Assembly: GCA_022701365.1 (NCBI GenBank)
Contig: JAKUHH010000059.1
Coordinates: 168,261 to 232,260, forward strand
From: Mycocentrospora acerina
Lineage: Eukaryota; Ascomycota; Dothideomycetes; Pleosporales
Reading direction: 5' to 3'
Length of the DNA: 64,000 bases
The notes beneath the pieces are model-generated. The model had not been told where the DNA came from and did no database searches. It saw only the letters and a list, made by a program, of their open reading frames with translations. Each line of letters starts with the position of its first letter. Positions within the stretch are counted from its first letter, which is position 1. Below are positions 47,131 to 60,370 of the stretch, piece after piece. A program made the translations under genes and the position numbers.

Positions 47131-47792
47131 CTTCGTGCTGCCAAACTACGTAATGAGACTGGCAACACCGATCATTACTCCAAAGCTGATCTGCAGAAAC
47201 TGACACTGAAAACTGATTTTAGTGTCTATCTTTTCAGGCCGTTTGTCATGTTTGTTCAGAAGCCAATTCTAGTCCTCACCACAGCTTATATGAGCTTTCT
47301 ATATGACATTTTTATATTTCTCCTATTCGAAGCTGTAAGACTCTACTTATCTCTATTTTTATCAGTAGGATACAGCTGACGCTAATTTAGTTTCCTGTAT
47401 CGTTTCATCAAGAACGTGGTTGGTCCCTTGAAGTATTGCAACTTCCATTCACCGCCTTTCTGATCTGACTTGTCTTGGGGGCCGGCGTCATGGCATACAT
47501 GGCCGCTACAAATTTCACACGCGCATACAAAAAACACGGCAAAGCGATACCTGAAGAGCGACTGCCGCCAATAATTGCAAGCGCCGTAGCACTCCCAATC
47601 AGTCTCTTTTGTTTTGCATGGACCAGCAATCCAAATATATCATGGGTGCCACGGGTACTGTCCATCTCTCTTATCGGCCTTGGATGCATGGTGCCATTCT
47701 GACAAGGCTTGAGTTATTTGATTGCTTGCTTTAGTTTCTATTCCAACAGTGCTATCACAATCAACACGTTTGTGCGATCGCTTGCTGGGGCA
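47131..47792 (+). pseudogene. 3'-half relic of an MFS drug/polyamine transporter
   Basis: One frame, joined across an intact-looking 56-nt intron (47335-47390, GTAAGA to TTTAG), reads like the second half of a DHA1-type major facilitator: LRNETGN.DHYSK loop, YLFRPFVMFVQKPILVL, TAYMSFLYDIFIFLLFEA, FPVSFHQERGWSL, EERLPPIIASAVALPISLF, FAWTSNPNISWVP and NTFVRSLAGA. Two in-frame TGA stops (47466-47468 and 47700-47702) break it, each explicable by one C-to-T or G-to-A change from CGA or TGG. Similarity ends at the LAGA motif; the last helices and the whole N-terminal half are missing. The intron splice sites survive, so the loss is probably recent. Call as transporter relic is firm. Confidence 0.75.
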
Positions 47793-48463
47793 TTGCGGAT
47801 TCACCAACTCGTGGTATTCTTTGATGACAAAAAGCAGTTCAGCCAATTGAGCTCATCGACTTCACATTTTAAGGACTGTTTTAGTATATGATCATTTCCT
47901 GAGACCACAATTTTCGCGTTATCATCGATAGCACATTCTCGATTTACTTCGATGGGAAATATTGAGAATTCTCGATAAATCATTACATTCTCTTGGACTA
48001 GGTATGGTAAGAAAACCTTGATTGGGAGGGATACAGGCATATACACAACGGCTTTGGATAACAGTAACATCCGATGGTAGGAGAGAATTAAAGTTTACAG
48101 TGCAGTGACTAGGTTCAACAACATATAATCCTTTAGGAATGGACCCTCATCACAAGTAGTTTTGAAGTAAATAGCAGGCATGAAGTTGAGTTACTGTTAC
48201 ATGTATCTGAGATTGTGCGTCACGTGTTGGAATACTCAAAAGCCACGATGACGTCGGAAGCACAACTGGGCGATTGCTTAGTCACACAACTCGTCATTGG
48301 CTTATTCTCGCGACCACCTGAGAGGCTCCACCTTGCTCTGATGCCTAATTCGAGAGGGTTGGTGTCGAGATGGAAGGGACTTTACTGTGGAACACGTGTC
48401 TATTTGTAGTCTTCTGGTTTATTTAGTATCGCAAACCAATTGCTTCGTCATACACTTCCAACC
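47793..48463. promoter_or_regulatory. Upstream region of amidase gene
   Basis: About 670 bases. AT-rich first, then balanced with CACGTG at 48221-48226 and a TATTTAG-like element near 48420 just upstream of the amidase start. Confidence 0.4.
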
Positions 48464-49873
48464 ATGTCAGAGCCCTTCCGCCTGACGGCCTCCCAAGCGC
48501 AAGCGATGATTATGGACGGAAGCCTCACCGTCGAAGGATTTGCCAGATCACTACTGTCACGTATCGAAGCACGGGATTCAGCAGTCCACGCATGGGCGTA
48601 TCTCGACCCCGAGCTTATCCTTCAACGTGCTCGCGAGCTCGATCGAGTGGCGCCAGAGAACAGAGGACTGCTTCATGGCGTGGCTGTAGGAGTGAAGGAC
48701 GTAATTTTTACCATAGACATGCCAACACAACAAAACTCGCCAATCTATGAGAACGATATGCCGAGACTAGACGCAGCGAGTGTTAAAATCTTACGAGCAA
48801 ACGGAGCATTGATCTTTGGTACGCGCCATAGTAGTCTGCGAGTCTTGCGATACTGATATTGATTAGGAAAGACTACAACAACTGAATTCGCATCAACGAC
48901 TGTCGGCCCATCGTACAAAGGCCCCAAAACTGCCAATCCGCATGATTCAACGCGCACGCCGGGTGGCTCCTCATCTGGATCAGGTGCAGCGGTCGGCGAC
49001 TTTCAGGTGCCTGTTGCACTCGGAACGCAAACAGGGGGTAGCATGATACGACCCGGCTCATTCAACGGAATCTATGCCATGAAGCCGACATGGAATTCGA
49101 TTTCGCGTGAAGGGCAGAAGCTCTACTCGTTGATATTCGACACTTTGGGTGTATTTGCCAGAAGTGTTGATAATTTGAAGCTACTTCTAGATGCTTTTCA
49201 GCTCGTCGACGATCACACTGACCCCAAGGATGATGTCCAAGTCAAGGGTGCCAAGTTTGCTTTGCTCTCATTTCCTACGCCTGAATGGCCCGAACTTGGT
49301 CCTGGTACTGCTGCTGCTCTCAAAAAAGGTGCAGATTTACTTCGAAATCATGGTGCTATAGTCGACGAGATTACACTCCCCGATGAGTTTCGAGAGATGG
49401 GCAAGTACCATCTACAGGTCCTCGCGGGTGACGGCCGTGTAGCGTTTTTGCCAGAGTATATCACATCGAAGTGCAAACTCGACTCTTCTATAATTGCTCA
49501 GGTCGAAAACCATGACAAACACACACGCAAAGACCAACTAGCTGCTTTCGACTCTCTCGCCGCTATGAGGCCCAGAATGGATGAGCTAGCTAATAAACAT
49601 ACTGCTATCATAGCACCGAGCGTGATCGACGAAGCAATCGTAGGACATGGGTCAACAGGAAGCGCCGCATTCTGTGCGCCGTGGACGGCTATGCACATGC
49701 CCGTTGTAAATGTACCTGGATTTCAAGGCGAGAACGGGATGCCGATTGGGCTGAGTCTTGTCACGGCGAGAAATCGCGATCAGTATTTACTTAGAGTATG
49801 TAAGGAAGTTGGAAGTATTTTTGAGGCTGAGGGTGGATGGGATATGAGACTCAAAGAAGAAGAGCCTATGTAA
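48464..49873 (+). CDS. Amidase-signature family hydrolase
   Basis: Two exons, 48464-48818 and 48867-49873, give 453 residues; the 48-nt intron (GTACGC to TTAG) splits a Gly codon just before KTTTTEFA. The Ser-cisSer-Lys triad is in place: Lys78 in GVAVGVKD, the cis-Ser in PGGSSSGSGAAV (150-161) and the nucleophile Ser177 in TGGSMIRP. GTQTGG replaces the more usual GTDTGG. Such enzymes hydrolyse amide bonds (acetamide, indoleacetamide, nitrile-derived amides, glutamyl-tRNA amide groups); substrate cannot be told. Length is short to average. No signal peptide, so cytosolic. It lies between a dead transporter and a large AT-rich gap. The ATG MSEPFRLTASQAQ is chosen as the first ATG in frame before the conserved LTxxQA start. 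Confidence 0.9.
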
Positions 49874-52800
49874 CAGTGTGATTTGCATATTTTTTGTCAA
49901 ATAGCCAGCTTTGCCAACATCTTATGGCCATGTACTGCGATGGGATCCGTGTATGACGGATAGTAACGCACCCAGACAAATGTGACCTACAAAACCTGAC
50001 ACTGTCATCTAACATTGAAATCCCCTTCCGCCCACCACCATATCTACATATTATGATTTGTGGGATTTGACTTCTGGGATTGAGGATGTGGGCGGGACCT
50101 AACGCGATTTATTTATACTATAAGCTGATTCTGACGAAAATATTCATGTGAATAATTAATTGGAGGAGAATCCTTTCACCTTACTCGGTATGGGAGAATA
50201 TAAGACTATATACATACTGGTTACTCAGTGCTGATACATGTGACAGACTACATGTGTTGATAAACATATCAGCGCTGCACCATGCCATGAACTTGGAGGG
50301 AAAATGGAAGTCATAAATTCTGCTAAAATGTCAGTTAGCTATGTTGCAAAGAACCAGGTAATGATAAGGAAAAAACAGACCGCTAAATTGGACATTCCGC
50401 CTGAAAATACTGATGGAAAGTGAACAATGAGTTGTTGGTCATTTTTTGAATGAAGGAAAACAATGAGCGCATTCAAGTGTACAGAGGGAAGTAAAATCAA
50501 AGCAAAACAGATTTTTTATTTGCAATCTTGGCGGCTCTTAAATCAAAATTAATAAGGATTCTAAGAGTTGATTCGTGACTCACCGAGGGTCTAAGACGAC
50601 GTCGATAAGATATTTGCATTTGATCAGGATTGAAACGCTCATAAATTCTCAGTAATTTTTGAGAAAAATCTTCGAATAAAGATGATCAAATCGTGCCTTG
50701 TTTCTTTTCTCTCGCTTGCCATATTATTTTGTGACGAGGCGAAGTCAATGATAACCTATCTATCAACCAACGCTCGTGTTCAATAACTTGTGTAAGCACG
50801 TGAGTGCCCAGCATTTATATAGTCTCCCATTTCTACACTCCTAGTAATACAACAAGATCCTCCTTTAATTTTTCTCTCGCACTATTTGTAATGCTAGGGT
50901 AAGTACGTCTCATTATTCAGTGTTTTTCGAATCACTGAGGGTGTAAAATTCATGCTCCGAAGAACGCCTGAAATACTTCTGAGCTAGATAATACGATATT
51001 GCAGTAGCGTACTGTACTTTCACAGAATCGAATCGCCCGTATTTTAAAAGGCAGAAGCTGATGCTAGAAAGCTAGAGAAAAGGGAAGAAGTAAGGGTTGG
51101 AGACAGAGTTCCAAGGGGCTAACCGGCAGACTGATTATGTCACTGACAGCATGAAGCCAAAATGGGCTCAAGAATTAATCGTACAAGATGCGAAACTTAC
51201 AAGCAATTGAAGCTGGAGAGATATTAACAGAGCAATAGAATTTACACCTACCAGGAACACAATTTTCAAATCTTCAAGAGTCAGACTTGCATCTGAGAAA
51301 GGCACGAAGCGATTCGTTGGGGTAAATCGCACTGCCATACAATTCAGGGATCTAAGGAAATCCGGTGGCCCACCACAGATGGAAAGCTGAAACAAAATGG
51401 AAGAAAATACGGGGAGAGTAAAAATGGTAGAAACACATAATCAATCAGAACCTGCGTGTTTCAGAATGCCAAAATAGGAAAGAGAGATTGTGCCCACAGA
51501 TGCTTTTCGTTACCCCAATTTAGGGGTGTAAAGAGAAGGGAGGGTAGTATGTCGAGAACTGGTGATCTACTAGTTATGGCTTCTCTTCATAAGATTTTAA
51601 TTGACAGTCTCGATTTTCTTGCCTATTTCTACAATGCGAAACTCAATATCAATCATATATTAAATTTAATTCGCTAATCGCTAGAGGAATAAAGCGAGAT
51701 CTAACAGCTGGATTTGAGATGAATAATTTTAGTTCTTGCTTATGAAAGTTCACATTTTCTAGACCACTTTTTATCGCTCTGCACTAGATAGCATCTATGA
51801 TCTGATCTAGTTCCAATATTGGTTTCTTTGCATGAATACCATTATCCATCTTATCATGATCTTCCTGATGGAGCAAGGGCCTATCCTTATTGTACTGCCA
51901 CGACAAGTTCATCTTTCCATCACGTCGATATCACTGACGAACAAATTTCCAAATAATATGTCCACCATTCCTTGAGCGCCACAATTTAGAGCAATCTGCC
52001 CATTACACCTTAATATCCACACTGCAGCGGAGAAGTAGAAAAGGAATACAATGGCGCTCAACGTTTAGTAGTTGATATTATCTACCCCACGTAACTATTG
52101 AGAGTTGCATTAAGATGGTAGTATTGTTGATAGCATTTTTGCCTCTCATGACAACAGAAAACAGCCTTGAATAATGGCCGAGTATCGCATTAATATCGCA
52201 AGTCTCGGTTTATGTTTTGCGACCGCAATCACGTTTGCATAGAGCATCAAAGCCAACTCTGAAGCCAAGCCCTCGAAGATCCACCAGAGGGGCCAACGAT
52301 ATTCTTGTCTAATGTCTGGAGACTTAAGAATTCCAAAATCGTGCATACCACGATGGTGCTCATCGGAATAGCATGCAAGATTTTAGGACTGTACTGGAAC
52401 ACTCTGCACAGCCGCTACTCATCTGACAAGAACCAGTTTTCCAACTGTACCTTCTGGAACTGCTATAGATTGCCATCTCTCCATCCTCTTTGCACTAATG
52501 TACTGGCTGCCAGCTCCTTGTCGCTGTTGTAGACAACTGTGATTTTGATTTCTGAGTAGGTAATAGCACGAATAACAGAGTCGACATATATGAAATCGTT
52601 TCCCTCAAGCCTCACAGCGTTATGACAGCAGAGTGTGATTTTTGGCCATATCGAGTGGGTTCGAAGCGAAGACATCGCAGAGTACTGCTTAGCGAGGTGA
52701 ACTTGTTTGGTGGTTGTCATTGTCAAACATCACGTGTTGGCTGCGCTTGTCCCAGCCCCTGAGCCACTACGGAATGTATAGATTGGCCTTACACCTCCTC

Positions 52801-53796
52801 TGACTATTGTTCAATCAATAGTTTCCATCTCATCACATATCAGCCTACCTTTGAACACCATTGTCAATAGTCACAAGACGAATTGAAATCATAGCTCAAG
52901 TAAGAGCTTCCTCTATACCTGTCGATTAACGGCATTGTCTTACCTCTGAAGCCGCTCGTAAAGTCACGAAAGTATCTAGACCAATCACACTAAGACATTT
53001 TCCAGCTGACGAATTTAGGCCCCATTTGCGTTCGCGTAAATTCTAGGCTGCGTTCTTCTATCAATTTCGAAACTCTCGCTATTCCAAGCATGAAAAGAAG
53101 CAACCAGCGAATTATTCAAACAGAAAATTTCAAGTAGGCACAAGTTCCACAAATTTTATATTATCCAATATCATTTTGGAAACAACCTATCCAGCTAATG
53201 CATTTATATCTTGAAGCCTGCATGCCTTGCAAGTGATAAGACACATTAATCCTGTCGCATAGTTAATCCTAGAGCTGTAGTTAAAGCTTGACGTCGTATT
53301 TAAAGAAAAAAAGTTTATAAACGTGCAAGACCTTTACGATTACTTTTTGAAAAGTGAAAAATCTACATTTGGCTTTTTTTAAAGCCCATCAAGAAGTATT
53401 GAAACCTAGATAACACATATTGTATTTAGATAGACTATGATCGTTAACTAAGTTTGCGAATCATAGAGTGATATTTAGTTCTATGATTCTTAATATTTGT
53501 GAGTAACTTATTTCATACTTAGGAAGCGTTTATCAGTCATAACTCATACTTAGTTACTCCGTCTGCGATAACTATAAGCAGAGATAAATAGGAGTGCGTT
53601 TGATTAGAGGCGACAAATCTCATAGAATCAATCGTTTTTAAGGTTAGGGAGGTATTAGTAATCACCAAAGCACCATGAGCGTAGTAGCGATCGCTTCCTT
53701 CAAAGTAGAAAGAATACATATTATGCCGACCCAGTGAAAAAGGTATGAAGAAAATCTTCTCGTTGACTCTATCGCTATTTGAGATGCTCCGTATCT
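49874..53796. other. AT-rich gene-free block
   Basis: 3.9 kb, strongly AT-rich. Short frames only. A minus-strand piece at 52146-52346 (reading RWPLWWIFEGLASELALMLYANVI) is hydrophobic and protein-like and could be a relic of a membrane protein, not identified. The segment 50799-50860 resembles 26446-26505. Confidence 0.4.
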
Positions 53797-56700
53797 TCAT
53801 GACAAGCCTTGCGATTGACACATGGACCTGTACAGATTTCCTTTAGCCAAAAGTTCGCGATGTGAACCCATTTCCACTATTTTGCCTCCATAGAAGACGC
53901 ATATAATGTCTGCATCTCTTACTGTCGAAAGTCTATGAGCAACTGCTACTGTGATTCTATCAGAATTTGAGGCTACTTTGGATAAGGCTTGCTGCACGAT
54001 TTTCTCAGACTCTGTATCTAGAGCGCTTGTAGCTTCGTCCAAAAGGAGGATCTTGGGATTTCGGATGAGTGCTCGAGCAATTGCGATTCTTTGTCGCTGA
54101 CCTCCAGAGAACTGGCTTCCATTAAGACCACATTCGGTAGAGAGACCTTCGGGAAGCGACATGACAAAATCCCATGCATTAGCTGCCTTACATGCATCTT
54201 CGATTCTCTGGTCCGTGACTTCGTCTTCAGTAGCTCCTAAAACGATATTCTCCCGAATTGTTCCTTGATAGAGGGTTGGTTCTTGCTGGACCAGGGCGAC
54301 ATGTTCTCGGTACTTCTTCGGACTCAAATCAGAAAGCACATCACCATCAATCTTGATACTCCCTGCAGTCGGATCGTAAAAACGTTCGAGCATAGCGATC
54401 ATGGTGCTCTTTCCACAACCAGATGCGCCGACTAATGCAACGAATTGCCCCTTTTGAATTTGATCATGTGAGCGGGCATCGTTACAATACACAATAGAAG
54501 ACATACATTGAGCGAGACACCTTTCAAAATTCTTGCATCGGGTCGCATTGGGTATGCAAACTGGGTGTTATCAAACTCAATTGACTTCACTCCTAAACGG
54601 GGGCCGCTTTCTTGGTTGCGTTCTGTCTCAGCAATGGTAGGTTGTAGATCCTGCATCCACATAATGTAATTTGCCGCTCCCTTCGCCTTCGTAATACCTT
54701 AAAAATAGTTAGCTTAAGTTAGCTTTGCAGTGAGCTTTTATTCTTACTACTCGAATAACTAAACATTTGAGCGGCAGCTTGACCTGCAAAATAGACACCC
54801 ATGAAAGCAAGAAAAAAATTGAACATGTTCGTCTCCCCGAAAGACAAGAGCTGGCAACCGTACCTGCGGTAGGGTTAGCGTATGTTTTACAAAAACGGGT
54901 TTCCAAATTACCAAAAACCAAGAGCTAAGAAGAAGTATTCGATAGATTGTGTCAAGGCGAAGCAAATCATTATAAAGAACATGGTCCGGCATTGCCTTGC
55001 CACAGCGGTATCAAGCTCGTGCGTATACTTTTTGAGAATTGGCCGCTCAACAGTTAAGGAGGAAACAGTCCGAATAGCTGTGATCGCTTCCGACGCGATG
55101 GAGGCGCTGGCTGAGAAACGCTTGTTTGCAATGTTGTCCATCTTTGTCTCCATACGAACTCGGATCCAGCCAGAAAGGATCAGGGGTGGAAGCCCACCGA
55201 GCACAATTACGAGCCCTAGCTTCCAAGTGAAAACAAGAGCCAGTATTGAACAGGCCAAAACGTTGACTAAAGAAATGCCAATCATCGCGATATTGACTCC
55301 CATAAGTTCAAGGACAGATTGAGGATTTGAATCCAGGCGACTGGATAGGGCACCGACGGTATTCTCTGGCCGATCGAAGAACTGAATATCCTGGAGCAAA
55401 AATCGTTCCAGAAGCTGCTTTCGGTACTTGTGGCTTAGTGTCTGACATCAAACTTAGTAAATCGGGTTTCTTGAATGGAACGTTGAATTTACTTGTGAAA
55501 TTACGTTCGTACACCACCCAATAACAAAATAGACAACAAAATTTCCAATGGCGATGATGAAAAACATGAGAGCAAAAAAGTTTCCTCGAGAAATCATAGC
55601 GGATCCCTGTAGCTTGAAGACGTCTAGAAGTTTCGAAAATATTAGGGCTTGTGCTGGGCTGGATGCACCTATATAGTCGTTAATTATGGTTTTTAATCCT
55701 TTTTTCTTCTTTCACATACCTCCGATCAGAACAGCAACTACCATCATAACATAATACCACTTCAACTCGCGAGTGTCCTTTACGATAGTTTGTATAACTC
55801 GGACTAAGCCTGCCGAAGTATGATAATCGAAATCGTTACGGCTTTTTAAATGTTCCCAGCGGTGGCGGTCGCCCGTCTCGTACCGAGTTAGAGTCTTCGA
55901 AACATTTATGTCTTCCGATTCTGAAACAGAATCGATTTCGCTTGCAGACTCTGTTTGCCCCAGGGAGAGATCTTGTACTTCGACCAAGCGCGCGTATGCA
56001 CCATCCCTAGCCATTAGATCGTTGTGCGTTCCCTGTTCAATGATAGCTCCTTTGGACATGACAACTATGTTGTCTGCATTTCTGATGGTCGACATTTTGT
56101 GCGCAATAGTGATGGTGGTCCGATTTTTCGACACCCTATCCAGCGCTTTTTGCACGACAGCTTCTGCGTGAGGATCGAGCGCACTTGTGGCTTCGTCTAA
56201 AAGAAGAATATTGGGATGGGATATGATGCTTCGCGCGATTGCGACACGCTGCTTCTGCCCGCCTGAGAGGAGGCCACCACGCTCACCTATCCTTGTATGA
56301 TAGCCATCGGGAAGCTCTGAGATGAAGTCGTGGGCAAACGCCACTTTCGCCGCTTCCTCAACTCGATTCATTTGCTGCTCGATTGACTCATTTTCCCAAG
56401 GCGTGCCCACTAGTCCATTTACAATGTTTTCAAAAACTGAACCGTTGAATAATATAGGTTCCTGAAAGTCATTTTCAGCAATTGATCAACGAAATCACTA
56501 TCGAATTAGGTTTACCTGTTGCACAAGCCGGATATTCCTTCTCAGCCAGTTTAAGTTGAGATCGGCGATTGAGCGACCATCAAGTTTTACAGATCCGGAC
56601 AGTGGACTGTACCACCGTTCCAAAATTCCTATCAGTGTACTTTTTCCAGAGCCACTGGCACCCTGCGTGATTTTAGTCTTATTTCTAAAAGAATGCGAAT

Positions 56701-58122
56701 GCGAACATACAACAAGTGCAGTCACTTTGCCGGCTGGAATCCTTAGGGAAAAGTCTTCGAGAACTCGTATTGCTGGTCGAGTGGGGTATGCAAAAGACAC
56801 AAGTTCAAAGTCAATGTTTCCATCTACCGATTCTGGTATCAAGCCTTCGCTACTGAATGAATTTAGATGAGAAGGCCGATCAATCAAGCTGAAAAGCTCT
56901 CCTGCAGCAGACACTGCTCGAGATAAAGAGATGATATTTGGAGCCATAACTGTGAGACTCGCGAATCCAATGTTTACTGATAGAAGAACACTAACAAACG
57001 TAAGCGGGCTGAAGGATGAGAGAGACGTGTACTGACGTGAAAATATCCCCGGCATTATGAATTTCTCCCCTACCAATCATGTTAATACCTTGCCAGAACG
57101 CCAATGCAAATCCAGAGTATTGGAGAAAGTATCCGACAGAAAATAAGCCTCCGTAGATTGGAGATTTCTTTTTTCCAAGTTGAAAAGCTGCCAGAAGGTA
57201 CTTGTCATATTTATCCACAAGGCGCATTCGTACTCCAAATGCGTGAATAGTGCGAACATTGGATAGTATTCCTTCGGCAAACGTGCCTGCCATGGAATGG
57301 TAACGAATGATTTCTTTCTCTAATACGGCATCCAGTGACACAAAATAGCCCATTGACAACAAAAGCGCTGGCACGATGCAACTTGTGATGAGTGTCAACT
57401 TCCACTGCGTCACAAAAGCGAGAATAAAGGCGGCGAAAAAGGCCGTAATGCTTTGAACAGCCATTCCCAGCTTTTCGGCAATGCCAGTTTGTATCATTGT
57501 GCCGTTGGACGTGGCTTGCATAGCGATAGAACCGGTGGTACCGTGGTCATAGAAGGCGATCTCTTGACTCAATGCTGACTTGAGATATTGGACACGTATG
57601 TTTCGGACAATACGGTAGGCAACGAAGGTGGTGAAAGACGAAAAGACATAGACTAAAACAAGTCTCGTAATTCCAATGTAAACGAAATATAAGCTACGAC
57701 TCTATTAGCAATTTGCGCTGATTTCTTGCTTTTTTGTACCTACCTGCTTTTCCCGACGTCGCTACGAAATTTCGCAGGCGTGGATACTCCAGTAGAAAAG
57801 TCAACAATGGTTGTGATGAATGACCCAAACACCAGAGTAACCATAACCATCGCAATCCCTGAGCCAACGGCAGCCACTATAGCCACACCCTCCAGGACAT
57901 AGTCAAGCTTGGTGCCGTGCGAAAATATTCTCTGTGCTACGTCAAAAGCCATTCTTCAAGGCGGAACGGGACGGGCATGTATACCAGAAAATTCCTCAAG
58001 TCACCTGCAGATGACTTTGCTTCGCTTTCAAAATTGCCCGAGTTAATCTCATCACCCTGTAAAATAGTATTCTCAGTTCCTTTTGCCTTGGTTTTTTCGG
58101 GAATACCTGTTTGAACTGCCAT
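53797..58122 (-). CDS. ABC transporter, full-size ABCB (multidrug-resistance/P-glycoprotein type)
   Basis: Eleven exons: 57985-58122, 57744-57931, 57037-57693, 56711-56990, 56516-56662, 55720-56461, 55493-55668, 54912-55441, 54748-54863, 54507-54697 and 53797-54450, giving 1272 residues. Order is TMD1-NBD1-TMD2-NBD2. NBD1 has Walker A GASGSGKST (422-430), LSGGQ (about 535-539), Walker B ILLLDEATSALD and the H-loop AHKMST. NBD2 has GASGCGKST (1063-1071), FSGGQ, ILLLDEATSALD and AHRLST. All catalytic motifs are intact, so both ATP sites should work. TMD1 shows QEIAFYDHGTTGSIAM, the intracellular loop typical of ABCB. It should export lipophilic compounds at the plasma membrane. All introns are 44-66 nt; the last acceptor (AAAAG, 54451) is the weakest point. 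Despite lying in an AT-rich region the frame has no stop. Confidence 0.9.
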
Positions 58123-60149
58123 TGATATGCTTGAGTGAAGAAATAGTAAGAGGCACGACAGCCTTTGTTGAGGATGTGCACTGGCGCCCAAAAACGTCTT
58201 ATAAGCACAACATCTACTATTTGGATCAAGTTAAAAGGAGAATACCAAGAGTCGCAACCAAGAGCCTTTAGCCTTGGAAGTATACGTTGAATGATTGGGT
58301 TGAGTCCGGACAACCGGAGTTACAAGTGTCGGGTAGAGTTCTGGATGGTAAAGTTTTGCGAGATCACGAATCGCAGGCACCGAATGAATGAATTCATAAG
58401 CTAGGTGGTCCTCGCTTCGGTGAAATTGCCTCGTCCTGAATTTGTCTTGCCACAGGCAGCAATACATTGCTAATCCCGAATAGGCGTGCTACAGTGAACT
58501 GAGAATTTTATACATAGCATTCAGAGTGATGTTCAAATCCAATGCCAGAAATGTCATGTAGTAATTATGAAGTAGTTCCTCAATCTTTCACATGAATATT
58601 GGACAATTTCTCAATTATTTTCATATCTTCTCGTGAGAAACCGGACAAATGGACATGCGGAATTATGAAGTCCAGCCAATGAATCGCACCCACCAAGCCA
58701 AAGTTCTCCGCAAATTAAATTAGCAAAGAGGGTTGACTGGAGAGATTTGGCAAATGGTGGAAGGGGTTGCTCGATAACAAATACAGGAGATAGAAATAAA
58801 AACAACAGTTATAGAAACATTGATTGAGTGGCATCGTGTATTGTAGTTTAAACAAAATTCGGCCTTTTACTCTGCCAAGATATGGGTAACTAAGTTCCTA
58901 CGCCATACCAACACAGTCAGGAGTTAGGCCCAAATTATACCACCCTATAAGCTAGGGAGATCTTCGTAGAAAGTGACTTCTAAGGTACAGTTTAATGTGC
59001 TAAGGTAGGAAACGTAAAACGTGGGCCACTTAATATTGAATTACGTTGATTTCCGAGGCGTTTTGGATTGAAATTTTCCGCCTACATACTTCCCCAAGAA
59101 CATGTGAAGAAATTTGACTTTTCCAAAGAAGGTTCTATTAATGTATGTTCTGCAAACAGAAAGACGGTGACCATTTAGAGACATAACCAGTACATCAGTA
59201 ATCCATGTTAGAGTTAGTGCAAAATTTAAGATGTTCAAAAGCTTTGTTGGCAGAATGAAATCGATACCAGCAACTCCAGCAAAACAAGAATCAGGCTTAC
59301 TTTCTGGTAATCTGCGTTGAGGTAGACTTTATTTCATTGGCTTGCAGTTTGAAGTGGTCAACCATCTAGATAGACAGGCAGTTCAATTCGAGATGGAATC
59401 CCCGCTTATGAATGAAGTGTTGATTTATTGACTAGCCGTCATAAGTGTGTTACACAAACATCTTGATAGATTTATGATGAAAATTTTGAGTTCTTCTCCC
59501 CTCCCAAGACTGAGATGTGGAAAGTGGACGCGATTAGTTGTAACAAAACCAAATGTGCACTCTGATTCTTTCCATAAGTATGCTCAAACGGAATAGTGTA
59601 GTAGTATATTAATACTTAAAGTAGGCTATTCCCACATTCACTTCTATTAAGAATCTCTAATCAAATCGCAAAGCCACGTAAAGAAATAACTGGTAATGGT
59701 CTTCTCCTGCAATTTAGGGTCAGGATGATGAGGAAAATCATCAGTTCGTTTCATTTAGTATCAAAGATATTATACCATCTATTTGCTGTTCCACTTTGTT
59801 CATATAACTAGAAATTTAAAATACTGGCATGAAGTAAAAGCGCAAACCTGAAGTATTGCCCAATTTGGGATCAAAATGTTCGCACGACCAATCGATCAGC
59901 ATGTTTTCCACAGGCTTAGTAAAAAGTCTATGACAGCCCAGTGTAGAAATTTTACTTCTACTGTAAAAAATGACGATTTGAAGATCTATAATAACATGCA
60001 AAAGGCAATAAAGATTAAATTCGTATTTAGTCATTGTTTCAAAACCTTCTTATCAATGATTTTACAGATTTGAGGAGTGCTTTGACAATGACACTGTGCG
60101 CTAGATTTTGACAGATTTGTATTAAAAAAATCAAAATCAGAAGTCTGCA
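58123..60149. promoter_or_regulatory. Upstream region of ABC transporter, grading into AT-rich spacer
   Basis: The first few hundred bases must hold the transporter promoter. From about 58850 the sequence is AT-rich with no credible frame. Confidence 0.4.
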
Positions 60150-60370
60150 GAATTGTTTTTTCTTCATTTGTATTGGTTTTTTTTTCTTTGTTTATTTGTA
60201 TTTCTCTACCTAGCTAGCTATACTAAATCCAAGAAAGCTTATGTAGACGCTAGTCTATGAGGTGCAGTTTTTCTTTTTAAGCTAAGCCCTCTCTTCAAGA
60301 GCTCAAGAAGCCTCGTAAGATAGTAGCAGTGCTCTTACTATTTAGCTTACTAAAACTTAGTCTTTAAAAA
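60150..60370. repeat. Dispersed repeat module, left copy
   Basis: Starts with a T-rich run and TTCTTCATTT, then CTAGCTAGCTATACTAAAT and a 150-base stretch including AGTCTATGAGG and AGCCTCGTAAGATAGTAG. It aligns in the same orientation, at roughly 75% by eye, with 63275-63460. Differences are mostly C/T and G/A, as after RIP. Confidence 0.7.

Noticed and set aside
52146..52726. Protein-like minus-strand pieces suggesting a membrane protein relic
   Set aside because: Two short frames without a recognisable domain; too weak to annotate.
54748..54912. Apparent frameshift in the ABC transporter near exon 9
   Set aside because: On re-reading the base run, the frame continues through a 48-nt intron with no shift.
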